DNA from: Advenella incenata
Lineage (GTDB): Bacteria > Pseudomonadota > Gammaproteobacteria > Burkholderiales > Burkholderiaceae_B
Direction of reading: 5' to 3'
Assembly: GCF_004217095.1 (NCBI RefSeq)
Contig: NZ_SHKO01000002.1
Span: forward strand, 620,001 to 684,000
DNA: 64,000 nt
Under the pieces are notes generated by a model, which saw only the letters and a list, made by a program, of their open reading frames with translations, did no database searches and was not told the DNA's origin. The translations under genes and the position numbers were made by a program. Positions 17,279 through 25,982 of the stretch are shown here, one piece after another (positions within the stretch are counted from its first letter, which is position 1; the number at the start of each line of letters is the position of its first letter).

Positions 17279-19904
17279 TCGTAAATAATGCATTAACGTT
17301 CAATTGATCTCGATGTATTGGGTACACCTCCAGTTGATCTCTAAAAGCGCCATCAAATTTTGTTTCCGGGCTTAGCTTAACCTTAGAGACGTTTGTTCTA
17401 AACAAGGTGGCCCCAGTAAAATCGCAACCAGCCAGATTCGCTTTCTCAAGCGTTGCTTGAATAAGATTTGCATAGCGAAAACTGCTTCCAGTGAGATCTG
17501 ATTTATAGAAAATCGTATCACGCGCGACGACATGATCAAAGTTACAGTTCTGTAGTTGAGATTTTGTGAAATCTGAGCCAGTTAAATTGCATTTGTAGAA
17601 CTGAATCGAGTGCAATTTTGTTTCCATGAAATTGCACTCCTGAAGATAGGAATTCAAGAATCGACTAGCTAAAACAGGCGAGTCTTCTTCAAACATGACA
17701 TTGTTCAATGTGCATTCATTAAAGCTGCATTCATTGCATGTGGAGCTGGAAAATGTGCTGTCTTTCAACGTTGATTTATTGAATTCTATTTTTTCAAGAG
17801 TACTATTTTCAAATATGGTTTTAAAGATATCAGAGGTGAAAAAATTCGAACGTTCCATCTTGCCTTCGTCCAGAATGCACATCACGAAATCACAACCCGT
17901 AAACTCGATTTCAGTCCACTGGAAACCCGTTGGTGTCAACATTTCAAATTTGCATTTTTTAAATGCTGAATCACTCATCTGACTGTTTTCGATTTCAGTC
18001 TCAAGAAATGAACAGTGCAATAGTTTACATTTCTCCAATTTTGCTTTGGCCAGGTTGGTGCGTGCAAAATTGCCGCTTTCAAAGGAACAGTTGGTAAAGT
18101 GTCCTCTTGTCAATACCGCTTCTGAGAAATTAACATTTTTGAAAGTACAGTTTGAAAATATGGAATTTTCAAAAAAAGACTCGGAGAAATCAGCATCTTC
18201 GAATGTTAATCCGTTGAGCTTCACGCCCGTCATATCCATTTTTGTCAGATCTTTGCTTTGCGAGTAGCGTGTTAAAAGCGCCTGTCTTAATAATTGATCT
18301 TGCTCTGGTATAGGCCGAGTGGCAGCAGTCTGATACTGGGCTGTGTATAAATAGGACTTGCGTGCATAGCCTTTAAGTCTCTGTTTTTGCTCGTCAAATT
18401 TGGCTTGCTCTTCAGGCGTGCCCATTACTGAACTTGCCGGCATATCGAAATGGCTCAAATCAGGCGGCCCTGAAACAGGAATTTCTAATGTCTCGGTATC
18501 TGTGTTTGAATTCAAAGATTTCTCGATATCGTTTAAAAGAACAGCGCCACGAGGGTTTTCTGCTTTGAATTGATTGATAATTTCCTTGAGCTGATCATTA
18601 GCGGCCTGATCCGACTTTTGGAAATATTCTTTCTGTTCTTGATCGGTCATCGAACTGAAATTTATTTCCGGACCAACAAACTGCCCATATAAATCATCTT
18701 CTTTTATGCCATGTTGTTCCAGCGTTCTAGTCGTTTCCTGTTCTTGTGTTTGGAGAAACTTATCGATGCGAATTGATAATTTATTCTTATCTGGCGAATA
18801 GTCTATCGATTCTTTTGGCGAATTTATCAACGTTTTTGACACTAATTGCGAGTCATCTGACACATAATCTAATGAGGATTCTGGGTCCAAACGAAGGGCG
18901 CAGACGTCTTGATAATGTGTCAAGGGACGACGATCCTTTTCGGATTCTATAGCTCCCATAACAACAGCAATGTCATCGGCATCTTCATCTTCTATCTCCG
19001 TCGATCCATGAAACATCAATATAACGGAATCACGTTCAGGCAGGAACCATGCCGTTGAAAGCGTTATGTTATCAACTTCTTGCAATGAAGCGCCATTTTT
19101 TTCTTTCTTTATAAATGCACGGGCAGTAAGTGACGGTAAAGTGCCGTCCCAGCACGCTTTTCCAGGGTGCATATTCCAGATTTTAAATGAGGTCCTGTCT
19201 GGTATGGACTGAACCGATTGCCATTGTTGGTCATCGGACGCCATATTAAAAATTCCGGGTTTCATGTCTGGCAGGAATCCAGGGAAGTCATATTTGAACC
19301 ACTCTTCGCTATAGGTACCCAACATACTCAATCGATCCGGATGGGTGGATCCTATCGGCCCAAAAGATACAGGTTCTGGTTTGTCTTCTTTCTTCGAAAT
19401 TCGATGTGTAGGGTTTTCTATGTTTGGAAGTGGAATCGCTTTTTCTTTGCCAAGCTCGACTTCGGTAACACCTTTTCCTGCAGGGTTTTTCTCATGTCCG
19501 TCGCCGCCAAAGGCATTGTTCCAGGTAATCGGTAATCGAGAGAAGGGCTGGGGTTTCGTTGGCTCATTGCCAATCCAATATCTGTCTCCGATTACCAGCA
19601 AGCTTTTTTGCAACTCTCCAACTTCTGCTTTTACGATGCACACGTCTTTTGTATTTTGGTTGTTGGTGTATGCGAATCCGCTGATCAAATATTCAGGATT
19701 GGATTTCGGCATAATCTGATCCAGAATGCCATTACTATCAAGCTCTGGTAATACATTCGACCATAACTCCTGATCGTCAAGCAGATGCCATACGTCGGAA
19801 TTTTGTTGTGCTAGAACATAAATCCCGATCCCTAACCGTACACTGCCTCTCCATTGATAAGGTCTAGTTAGAATAGTCAGCCTGGCTGGTTCAATTGTTT
19901 GCAT
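17271..19904 (-). CDS. DUF2169 domain protein with C-terminal pentapeptide repeats
   Basis: An 877-residue protein. Residues about 1-330 form a DUF2169 domain (LTRPYQWRGSVRLGIGIYV near the start, then NNAFGGDGHEKNPAGKG and GPIGSTHPDR), known from type VI secretion loci as a likely adaptor for cargo loading. A charged linker of about 250 residues follows. Residues about 570-870 are pentapeptide repeats (MDMTGVKLNGLTFEDADFSE, then FKNVNFSEAVL, LTGSDFTKSQL). The start shares a base with the upstream stop (TAATG), so translation is coupled. Length suggests a fusion of an adaptor and a repeat protein. Confidence 0.85.
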   Translation of the reverse strand: MQTIEPARLTILTRPYQWRGSVRLGIGIYVLAQQNSDVWHLLDDQELWSNVLPELDSNGILDQIMPKSNPEYLISGFAYTNNQNTKDVCIVKAEVGELQKSLLVIGDRYWIGNEPTKPQPFSRLPITWNNAFGGDGHEKNPAGKGVTEVELGKEKAIPLPNIENPTHRISKKEDKPEPVSFGPIGSTHPDRLSMLGTYSEEWFKYDFPGFLPDMKPGIFNMASDDQQWQSVQSIPDRTSFKIWNMHPGKACWDGTLPSLTARAFIKKEKNGASLQEVDNITLSTAWFLPERDSVILMFHGSTEIEDEDADDIAVVMGAIESEKDRRPLTHYQDVCALRLDPESSLDYVSDDSQLVSKTLINSPKESIDYSPDKNKLSIRIDKFLQTQEQETTRTLEQHGIKEDDLYGQFVGPEINFSSMTDQEQKEYFQKSDQAANDQLKEIINQFKAENPRGAVLLNDIEKSLNSNTDTETLEIPVSGPPDLSHFDMPASSVMGTPEEQAKFDEQKQRLKGYARKSYLYTAQYQTAATRPIPEQDQLLRQALLTRYSQSKDLTKMDMTGVKLNGLTFEDADFSESFFENSIFSNCTFKNVNFSEAVLTRGHFTNCSFESGNFARTNLAKAKLEKCKLLHCSFLETEIENSQMSDSAFKKCKFEMLTPTGFQWTEIEFTGCDFVMCILDEGKMERSNFFTSDIFKTIFENSTLEKIEFNKSTLKDSTFSSSTCNECSFNECTLNNVMFEEDSPVLASRFLNSYLQECNFMETKLHSIQFYKCNLTGSDFTKSQLQNCNFDHVVARDTIFYKSDLTGSSFRYANLIQATLEKANLAGCDFTGATLFRTNVSKVKLSPETKFDGAFRDQLEVYPIHRDQLNVNALFTNE

Positions 19905-20521
19905 TAGGAGTTGTTCTGGATTGTTACACGTCTAATGTATACCCCGCCAAAATGTTTCCATTTTTTAGAGCGTAAATACTTATTGCTTGAATTTTTTGTG
20001 GTGGTAGTAGTACCGTCATCTACAGTAGTTTTCTTATTCATAACTATACTTCCTTTTGGATCAACTATGAACGACCTACCCTGTGAATTCTCAAGTTCTT
20101 TACCTACCGGGTTAGCTTCTATTGTGCAGACACTTACTTTGATTTGTATAGCCCCAGAGTAAAACAAATTGGGGCCAGGTAAAATAAAAAAGGCTCCGGT
20201 ATTGGTTGTTACTCCCGATAGATTCAGATAAAAATACGATTTGTTTTTGCTATAGCCGTAAAAACTCAGGTTGTTAGTATTTATCAATCCTTTGAGAGCG
20301 TAGGCGTATAACGAGAAATTTTTCCGATAGATTGCAGTATTGTACGTCTCTTCTACTTCTGGGCTATTAAGCGTAATATCCGCATCGGAAGTCCAGCTAA
20401 TATTACTCTTGTGAAAATGTTCCGAAGATTTGTCCACGGTTTTTTTCAGCGTGCTTTTTTCATGAATAAAGTCCGCATTTTGTTCATAGACGTCGTGGGC
20501 GTTCCCTTTGAATCTAGCCAT
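19904..20521 (-). CDS. Unknown VgrG-island protein C (begins MARFKGN)
   Basis: No known family recognised. The protein has 205 residues. It starts MARFKGNAHDVYEQNADFI, very like protein A of the same operon (MARYKGNYKDLFKDTATY). The middle is rich in Tyr, Phe and Asn (NNLSFYGYSKNKSYFYLNL), and the C-terminus has a Thr run (DDGTTTTT) and a basic end. ATG 20521 follows GGGGGA, two bases after the stop of protein B. Strongly AT-rich. It lies between VgrG and the DUF2169 gene, the place where effectors or tip extensions usually sit. Confidence 0.7.
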   Translation of the reverse strand: MARFKGNAHDVYEQNADFIHEKSTLKKTVDKSSEHFHKSNISWTSDADITLNSPEVEETYNTAIYRKNFSLYAYALKGLINTNNLSFYGYSKNKSYFYLNLSGVTTNTGAFFILPGPNLFYSGAIQIKVSVCTIEANPVGKELENSQGRSFIVDPKGSIVMNKKTTVDDGTTTTTKNSSNKYLRSKKWKHFGGVYIRRVTIQNNS

Positions 20522-20523
20522 TT

Positions 20524-21024
20524 TTATATCCCCCACATATGTAATTGATAGAGCAGAGTACACGTCTTGTCTATTATTACACTCTCCTTAACCTTGTTTG
20601 TTCGCCATAGCATATGGAACTCGTGAACGCGGCGATGCTCTCTTCTTTGGGATCCCTTCCGAGAAATTTTAATGGGTGACGGATTAATAAATAACCCTCC
20701 GGCCAGATTATAAGAAGTGGAGGTTTCCGTTTTCCAGCCAGCGATTGCGGTATTTACTATATTTACCTGAATGTTGACCGCTGCAAATCCAGCTTGAGCG
20801 TATCCATGAGTTTCAGATGTCTGATAATCCAGTGTATGTTTTGGTGTTTGAATATCGACTGTATTAGCTTTTCGATAGAACGTTTTCCCTGTGGCATCAA
20901 TAGTGAGTCCATTCGTGTAGTTAAACGTCGTTTTGTCTTTTACATAAACAGTTTCTATGCCATCAATATCAGATGTTAGATCTTTCTCATATACATTTTC
21001 GAATTTCTTTAGATACACAGTCAT
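20524..21024 (-). CDS. Unknown VgrG-island protein B
   Basis: A 166-residue protein of no family I recognise. Its first 60 residues align by eye with protein A: IDGIETVYVKDKTTFNYTNGLT here against VDGKETKTVKGESN there, each followed by a GK and KA.T.D pattern. The second half differs from A and C and includes a strongly basic stretch (SRKGSQRREHRRVHEF), which could reflect divergence or an old frameshift. The gene starts 35 bases after protein A's stop, behind AGAAAAGA. AT-rich. Confidence 0.65.
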   Translation of the reverse strand: MTVYLKKFENVYEKDLTSDIDGIETVYVKDKTTFNYTNGLTIDATGKTFYRKANTVDIQTPKHTLDYQTSETHGYAQAGFAAVNIQVNIVNTAIAGWKTETSTSYNLAGGLFINPSPIKISRKGSQRREHRRVHEFHMLWRTNKVKESVIIDKTCTLLYQLHMWGI

Positions 21025-21059
21025 GATTCTTTTCTCAATACTCGTAAGACAAATATTAT

Positions 21060-21566
21060 TTATATAAGCCGCGTTATCTTATTTCGCCAGACCGCTGTTC
21101 CAATCTTGCCAACAAAAAGCCCAGCTTTGGTATTTTTTAGTTTTGTTTGTGTTTTATTTTCATGAATCCCCTCCTTTGCAGTTACAGTAAAGAGAAGCTG
21201 AACTAGATTTACATTGCGCCAGTTGGTTTTTCCATTGCTAACAATCACCCCCGCGATTGAATTCGTATCGACTGTGGATAGCAAAAAAACACCATACAGA
21301 TTAATATTCCCAGCCAAATATGTCTTTGTATATGACCAACCGGTTTCCCATTTTTTCCAATTGCCCTTACATTCAAGCCACTGGGTCGTCGTTTCATCAA
21401 GCGTGTCCGCTTTGATCGTCAGTTTTCCATTAGTAACGGTCAGACCCATACCCGCTTCGAAAGTGCTATTGGATTCTCCTTTGACGGTTTTGGTCTCTTT
21501 TCCGTCTACGGTATATGTCGCCGTATCTTTAAAAAGATCTTTGTAATTTCCTTTATATCGAGCCAT
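21060..21566 (-). CDS. Unknown VgrG-island protein A (begins MARYKGN)
   Basis: A 168-residue protein without a family I can name. The N-terminal half (YTVDGKETKTVKGESNSTF, GLTVTNGKLTIKADTLD) has short alternating strands like the repeats of VgrG needle tails. The C-terminal half is hydrophobic and beta-rich (NINLYGVFLLSTVDTNSIAGVIV). ATG 21566 follows AGGA that overlaps the VgrG stop; TTG 21572 is an in-frame alternative. First gene after vgrG, so likely cargo carried by it or an extension of the needle. Confidence 0.7.
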   Translation of the reverse strand: MARYKGNYKDLFKDTATYTVDGKETKTVKGESNSTFEAGMGLTVTNGKLTIKADTLDETTTQWLECKGNWKKWETGWSYTKTYLAGNINLYGVFLLSTVDTNSIAGVIVSNGKTNWRNVNLVQLLFTVTAKEGIHENKTQTKLKNTKAGLFVGKIGTAVWRNKITRLI

Positions 21567-21578
21567 AACCAAGCGTTC

Positions 21579-23585
21579 CTATTGTGGGTGGCATATATAC
21601 GGTTTTGTTGGCGCTGTTGGTTCGCTGCCAATTTCTGCGGGGGCCTCTGGACTCACCGCCGTCGGCTCATTTGCAGTCCATTCTCCATCGACAACCAGAT
21701 TTACATTTCCCTTGATTGTCAGATTGGTCGGCCCTTCAATATAATAATTGTGAGCATCTCCTTTAATGGATACAGTACTGCTGCCATCCCTGGTGAGGTG
21801 ATAATCCGGTTGTTTTTCCTTGTATACGCCCGTAGTGGTTACTTCTCGGGTAGTTAAATATTCTTCTTTTGTGCCGGTTTCAACTTTTCTCTCAAGTCCG
21901 CCTTTGTATTTCTGTTTGGTGTCACTCTCCACATGATCATGGCGTGCGCCTCCCGTTGCTTTGTACTCGTTGGCACCGATTGTGGTATGAGCGTTGCAAT
22001 TGACCGATGCTCGCAAGTCGTTGCCTACGACAACCTCCATATCCCTCAGGCTTCTAATCACCATATCCATTTGCGTTTTTAGCGTGATCAGCTCTGCACC
22101 CAAAGTATCGTCAAAAAGCATCATGTTCGTGGTGCCCAGATCCCCGAATACCGACTGGCTTCTGAAGCCGCTAATTGTTGCTTTCGCTGGCAGCTCCACC
22201 GGCGGCATATTACTGGCGTTATAAACCCGTCCCAATACGATGGGTCTGTCCGGGCATCCACCAATAAAGTCGACGACAACCTCGTCCTTGATCCGAGGCA
22301 GCTGCAGGCCGCCGAAGCCGCCGCCGGCCCAAGGGCTGGATACGCGAACCCAGCAGGAGCTGTTTTCATTTTTTTTGCCGTAGCGGTCCCAGTGAAACTG
22401 GACCTTGATGCGACCGTACTTGTCTGTCCATATTTCCTCTCCCTCAGGGCCCACTACGCGCGCAGTTTGCGGACCGTGGGTGCGAGGAATAGGCGTGATA
22501 CGGGGTGCACGATACTGGATAGAGGCGGGCAGGGCGATAAAGGATTCTTCATAGAAATCCTCTGAGTTGGTGCCGGTGGCATAGCCTGCAACGCTCATCC
22601 GGTAATTGACCGAGACGACCAGGTACTCCTTGTTCTCTGCAGACCTGGGGTGGTTTCTCAGGTTGAAGGTAAAGCCAGCGGCGATGCCGCGGGCATTGGC
22701 GATGCCTCGTACCTGTTCCTGGAGGCTTTGCAGTTCCTGCAACCGTACACGTGAATATTGCTCACCATGATCCGCCTCCTGAAAGCCACCCTGCCATTCA
22801 AACATTTCCAGGTTGCCGTTTTGCGATCCGCCGGAACGCTTCGATACGGAATCCAGGCTTGCGCCAGGCTTGGTGAAATCGTAATCAGTGGTCGCGTAAC
22901 CGTCTGGTGTGATCTGGGCTACTACTTCCCACATGGAAACGTACTCTTCCTGGGGCTTGCCATGGCGATCCGGACCGTAATAGGGGATTGATTCGTATCC
23001 CGGCGTGGCCTTGTGCGACGAAATGTCGTCTGTCATAACCAGGGTGTGCTGGCCGTTTTCATGCTTGAAGTAATAGTAAATACCTTCGTGTTCCATCAGA
23101 CGGCTGATAAACGCGAAATCCGTCTCCTGGTACTGGACGCAATATTCCCAGTTGCGATAGGAGCCGCTGAGCTTCATTTCAAATGGGTATCCATACTCGC
23201 CCAGGACCTCCTTGATTACATCCGGCACGGTTTTTTGCTGGAAGATCTTATTGTCGGAGGTCTGGGTCAGATACCAAAGCCAGGGCCGTACACTCGCCTT
23301 ATAGATGTAATAGCGGGATACGGCGTTTTCCCGGCCAATCAGCTGAAATCGTGTTACCTGCCCATTCAGAAAGCGGGATCCGGCCACTGTTTCGATTTCA
23401 AGCGTGAGCGGTTTGCCAAGCAGGCTCTTGAGGTCCAGACTGAAATTGTCGGCGACCAGTTCGACGTCGAATTCAAATAATTGCGACAGGCCTTCGGAGC
23501 CGTTCATCTGGCGAAAGCCCAGACTACCTCCGAGTGGCGTGTGTGCAACAATGGAGCGAAACTGGATCGAATTTGGAATATCCAC
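21579..23585 (-). CDS. vgrG: Type VI secretion tip protein VgrG
   Basis: A 668-residue spike protein. The gp27-like part spans about residues 1-390 (FEFDVELVADNFSLDLKSLL, YYIYKASVRPWLW, YCVQYQETDFAFISRLMEHE). The gp5-like OB fold follows (VVGPEGEEIWTDKYGRIKVQ, CWVRVSSPWAG, DEVVVDFIGGCPDRPIVLG). The C-terminal needle ends with repeat strands (STVSIKGDAHNYYIEG) and a Pro/Ala/Glu-rich tail without a toxin domain. It has higher GC than its cargo genes. No other core type VI gene (TssB, TssC, ClpV, TssM) is in the window, so this is an orphan vgrG unit served by a secretion machine elsewhere. Confidence 0.95.
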   Translation of the reverse strand: MDIPNSIQFRSIVAHTPLGGSLGFRQMNGSEGLSQLFEFDVELVADNFSLDLKSLLGKPLTLEIETVAGSRFLNGQVTRFQLIGRENAVSRYYIYKASVRPWLWYLTQTSDNKIFQQKTVPDVIKEVLGEYGYPFEMKLSGSYRNWEYCVQYQETDFAFISRLMEHEGIYYYFKHENGQHTLVMTDDISSHKATPGYESIPYYGPDRHGKPQEEYVSMWEVVAQITPDGYATTDYDFTKPGASLDSVSKRSGGSQNGNLEMFEWQGGFQEADHGEQYSRVRLQELQSLQEQVRGIANARGIAAGFTFNLRNHPRSAENKEYLVVSVNYRMSVAGYATGTNSEDFYEESFIALPASIQYRAPRITPIPRTHGPQTARVVGPEGEEIWTDKYGRIKVQFHWDRYGKKNENSSCWVRVSSPWAGGGFGGLQLPRIKDEVVVDFIGGCPDRPIVLGRVYNASNMPPVELPAKATISGFRSQSVFGDLGTTNMMLFDDTLGAELITLKTQMDMVIRSLRDMEVVVGNDLRASVNCNAHTTIGANEYKATGGARHDHVESDTKQKYKGGLERKVETGTKEEYLTTREVTTTGVYKEKQPDYHLTRDGSSTVSIKGDAHNYYIEGPTNLTIKGNVNLVVDGEWTANEPTAVSPEAPAEIGSEPTAPTKPYICHPQ

Positions 23586-24004
23586 GGAGATGTCCTTAGG
23601 TCAAAGGATGCGTGCGTTGCCGGAAAAATGTTGGAATGTTGTTTATTTACAGATAGTTAATGATTTTTTTGAGTCTTGTTTCATTAACATTACTACTCAA
23701 ACGAATGTACGCAATCTGGGTATAAATTACAACTGGCGTATCTACCATATACGTAACAAAACATTAGTATTTCTGTAGCGATAATGTAATTTGTTTCATT
23801 TGCTAATTATAAAATCGGCGCCATGGGTCAGTGTGCCTGCCTATTCAGATCGTTTGGCAGACCCGGACATTGCGATGTGGCTGGAGCCGGTCCCGGCCGG
23901 TGGGCGCGATGAGTGTTGGTGTGTACATGCATTACTTGTATTGTTGTAAGTACATCTTTATAATAAGGCAAACTTCGTATATTTTTCCCAAAAAGGACCT
24001 TGCT
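23586..24004. other. Divergent intergenic region between vgrG and the hydro-lyase operon
   Basis: About 420 bases without a gene. The part next to vgrG is AT-rich (23640-23800) and presumably holds its promoter; I could not place it. The frame of the hydro-lyase gene is open back to 23831, but no family similarity is seen before 24005. The section from 23934 to 23964 holds the operator and promoter described separately. Confidence 0.5.
23934..23964 (+). promoter_or_regulatory. Promoter with embedded GntR-type operator for the hydro-lyase/lyase operon
   Basis: The -35 hexamer TTGTAT (23936-23941), a 17-base spacer and the -10 hexamer TATAAT (23959-23964) form a good promoter. TGTATT-N6-AGTACA (23937-23954), an inverted repeat with one mismatch, covers the -35 element and spacer. 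The same arrangement occurs on the other strand upstream of the Bug receptor at 28696-28728, so one regulator probably controls both, most likely the HutC-type GntR at 26909-27679. Confidence 0.75.
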
Positions 24005-25282
24005 ATGGCGGCGCAGACGCTTGCACAGAAACTGATCGCCCGGGCCAGCCACCGGCAGGAGGTGGCGGTGAACGAGATCGTGACATGTGCAGTGGACCTG
24101 GCCATGTTTCACGATTCCAGCGGTCCGCGCCGGCTCAAACCCATGCTTGAAAAGCTCGGGGCGCAAATCTGGGATAAATCCAAGGTGGTCCTGGTGATGG
24201 ATCACTACGTCCCCGAAGAAGATGACGACTCACGCCGGATCCTGAAAATCGCACGCGACTGGGCCAGCGAGCAACAGCTTCCCAATGTATATGACTCTAT
24301 TGGCATCTGCCATGTGGTGCTGCCGCAGAAAGGTCATTTACGTCCGGGCATGTTTTGCGTCGGTGGCGACTCGCACTCGCCCACGGGTGGGGCATTTGGC
24401 GCGTATATGTTCGGCATCGGCAGCACCGAGATGCTGGGCGTGGTGGTAACTGGTGAAATATGGGTACGCACGCCGCCGACCATTGCCATGGATTGGTCCG
24501 GGCTACTGCCGGCCGGCGTGACGGCCAAGGACATGATGCTGCATATGATTGGGTTGTATGGTACCAATGGCGCTAATTATGCGGCCGTCGAATATACCGG
24601 TAGCGCGGTGTCGGCGCTCTCCATGCAGGAACGCATGACGCTATCGAATATGAGTGCCGAGCTGGGTGCGCAGGTGGGCCTGATTGCGCCGGACCAGACC
24701 ACGCTGGATTATCTGGAGTCGGTGGGCGTAAATGCAGACGTAGAACTGGATTATTGGCGCAGCGATGACGCCGCTCAGCGCGAGGTACGCTCTTTTGACG
24801 CCAGCACGCTATCGCCCATGGTCGCGGCGCCGCACAGTCCGGACAATGTTCATCCTGTCGATCACATGCGTGATATACCGGTGCAGGTGGCCTACATTGG
24901 CGCCTGTACCGGCGCCAAGCTGGAAGATTTGCGTGCCGCCGCAACGGTGCTCAAAGGCCAGCGTGTCGATTCCGGCGTTCGCCTGATGGTGGCGCCGGCC
25001 ACCTTGCGTGACCAGCAGGAAGCGCAGGATGAAGGAATAATGGATATTCTGGTTAATGCGGGCGCGCAGGTATTTGCCACTTCCTGTGGTGCCTGTTCGG
25101 GCTATGGCAATGCGCTGAAGGGGGCCGCCAATGTGATCTCCAGTACGGCGCGCAATTTCAAGGGGCGCATGGGATCGGCTGACACCCAAGTGTATCTGGC
25201 CTCGCCCTACACGGTTGCCGCATCGGCACTGACGGGACGTATTTCAGATCCACGGATCGTGCTGACGGAGGGTAAACAATGA
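24005..25282 (+). CDS. Aconitase-superfamily hydro-lyase, large subunit (LeuC/DmdA-like)
   Basis: A 425-residue [4Fe-4S] dehydratase subunit. Cluster cysteines are Cys301 (GACTGAK), Cys361 and Cys364 (SCGACSGYG), in the spacing of LeuC and homoaconitase. Substrate-site segments include VGGDSHSPTGGAFGAYMFGIG. The true start is ATG 24005, after AAAGGA; the frame runs further upstream but without family similarity. The stop overlaps the small subunit start (ATGA). The next genes are a LeuD-like subunit and an isocitrate-lyase-family lyase. This resembles the 2,3-dimethylmalate dehydratase (DmdAB) plus lyase pair of nicotinate fermenters more than leucine synthesis. The actual substrate is not proven; a methylated malate or citramalate-type acid is inferred. 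Confidence 0.85.
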   Translation: MAAQTLAQKLIARASHRQEVAVNEIVTCAVDLAMFHDSSGPRRLKPMLEKLGAQIWDKSKVVLVMDHYVPEEDDDSRRILKIARDWASEQQLPNVYDSIGICHVVLPQKGHLRPGMFCVGGDSHSPTGGAFGAYMFGIGSTEMLGVVVTGEIWVRTPPTIAMDWSGLLPAGVTAKDMMLHMIGLYGTNGANYAAVEYTGSAVSALSMQERMTLSNMSAELGAQVGLIAPDQTTLDYLESVGVNADVELDYWRSDDAAQREVRSFDASTLSPMVAAPHSPDNVHPVDHMRDIPVQVAYIGACTGAKLEDLRAAATVLKGQRVDSGVRLMVAPATLRDQQEAQDEGIMDILVNAGAQVFATSCGACSGYGNALKGAANVISSTARNFKGRMGSADTQVYLASPYTVAASALTGRISDPRIVLTEGKQ

Positions 25283-25791
25283 GCAGATATCGCGTTTGGC
25301 GTGTTGGCGAGAATATAGATACCGATGCATTGGCGCCTGGGGCCTATATGAAACTGGATTTGCCGGAGCTGGCTACGCATTGCCTGGAAGCCCGCTACCC
25401 GGATCTTGCCGCTGCGCTGCGGCCTGCAGACGTGCTTGTTGCCGGCCCTGGCTTTGGGATTGGCTCGTCGCGCGAACAGGCAGTCGGCGTGCTGGTCCAG
25501 TTGGGTGTTAAAGCCGTGATTGCACCGTCCTTCAGCGGCTTGTACTTTCGTAATGCTTTCAATCTGGGTTTGCTGGCCATCGTATGCCCCCAGGCCGAAG
25601 CTATTGACGAGGGCAGTTATATTGAAATTGATACGGAGCGATCAGTACTGCGCGTCTATGCGGATGCAGAGACCGGCAGCGAGCCGGTGCACATGTTTGC
25701 CTGTCAGACGATTCCGCCATTTCTGGTTCAGATGGCTGCAGCTGGCGGTTTGCTGGCCCAGCTGGAACGCAAACTAACTGGCGCACAGTGA
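25279..25791 (+). CDS. Aconitase-superfamily hydro-lyase, small subunit (LeuD/DmdB-like)
   Basis: A 170-residue swivel-domain subunit. It starts RYRVWRVGENIDTDALAPG, the family's NIDTD pattern, and has the substrate-binding loop GPGFGIGSSREQAV (SSRE) followed by PSFSGLYFRNAFNLGL. Its start overlaps the end of the large subunit gene by four bases, so they are translated together. LeuD proteins are 190-200 residues; this shorter form is typical for the archaeal/Dmd-like branch. Confidence 0.87.
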   Translation: MSRYRVWRVGENIDTDALAPGAYMKLDLPELATHCLEARYPDLAAALRPADVLVAGPGFGIGSSREQAVGVLVQLGVKAVIAPSFSGLYFRNAFNLGLLAIVCPQAEAIDEGSYIEIDTERSVLRVYADAETGSEPVHMFACQTIPPFLVQMAAAGGLLAQLERKLTGAQ

Positions 25792-25982
25792 CAAAGGCGG
25801 CGTTTGTGTGTCGCGCTGATACCACGCGCTATGACGCTTGTGATGGCGACGCTCGCCGCTCGCTGGGCCTGTGTTTTCGTCCGCTTGATTCGCTCGTTCT
25901 TCTGATATGCATTGGCGGGTGTCCGTTCGTCAATAACCTTTCTTGCCCGACATGCGGGGCAGAACCGAACACTTGAATACAA

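Noticed and set aside
25788-25976. 62-codon frame between the hydro-lyase small subunit and lyase genes
   Set aside because: No ribosome site, odd composition with many Cys and Arg, no family pattern; most likely untranslated spacer.
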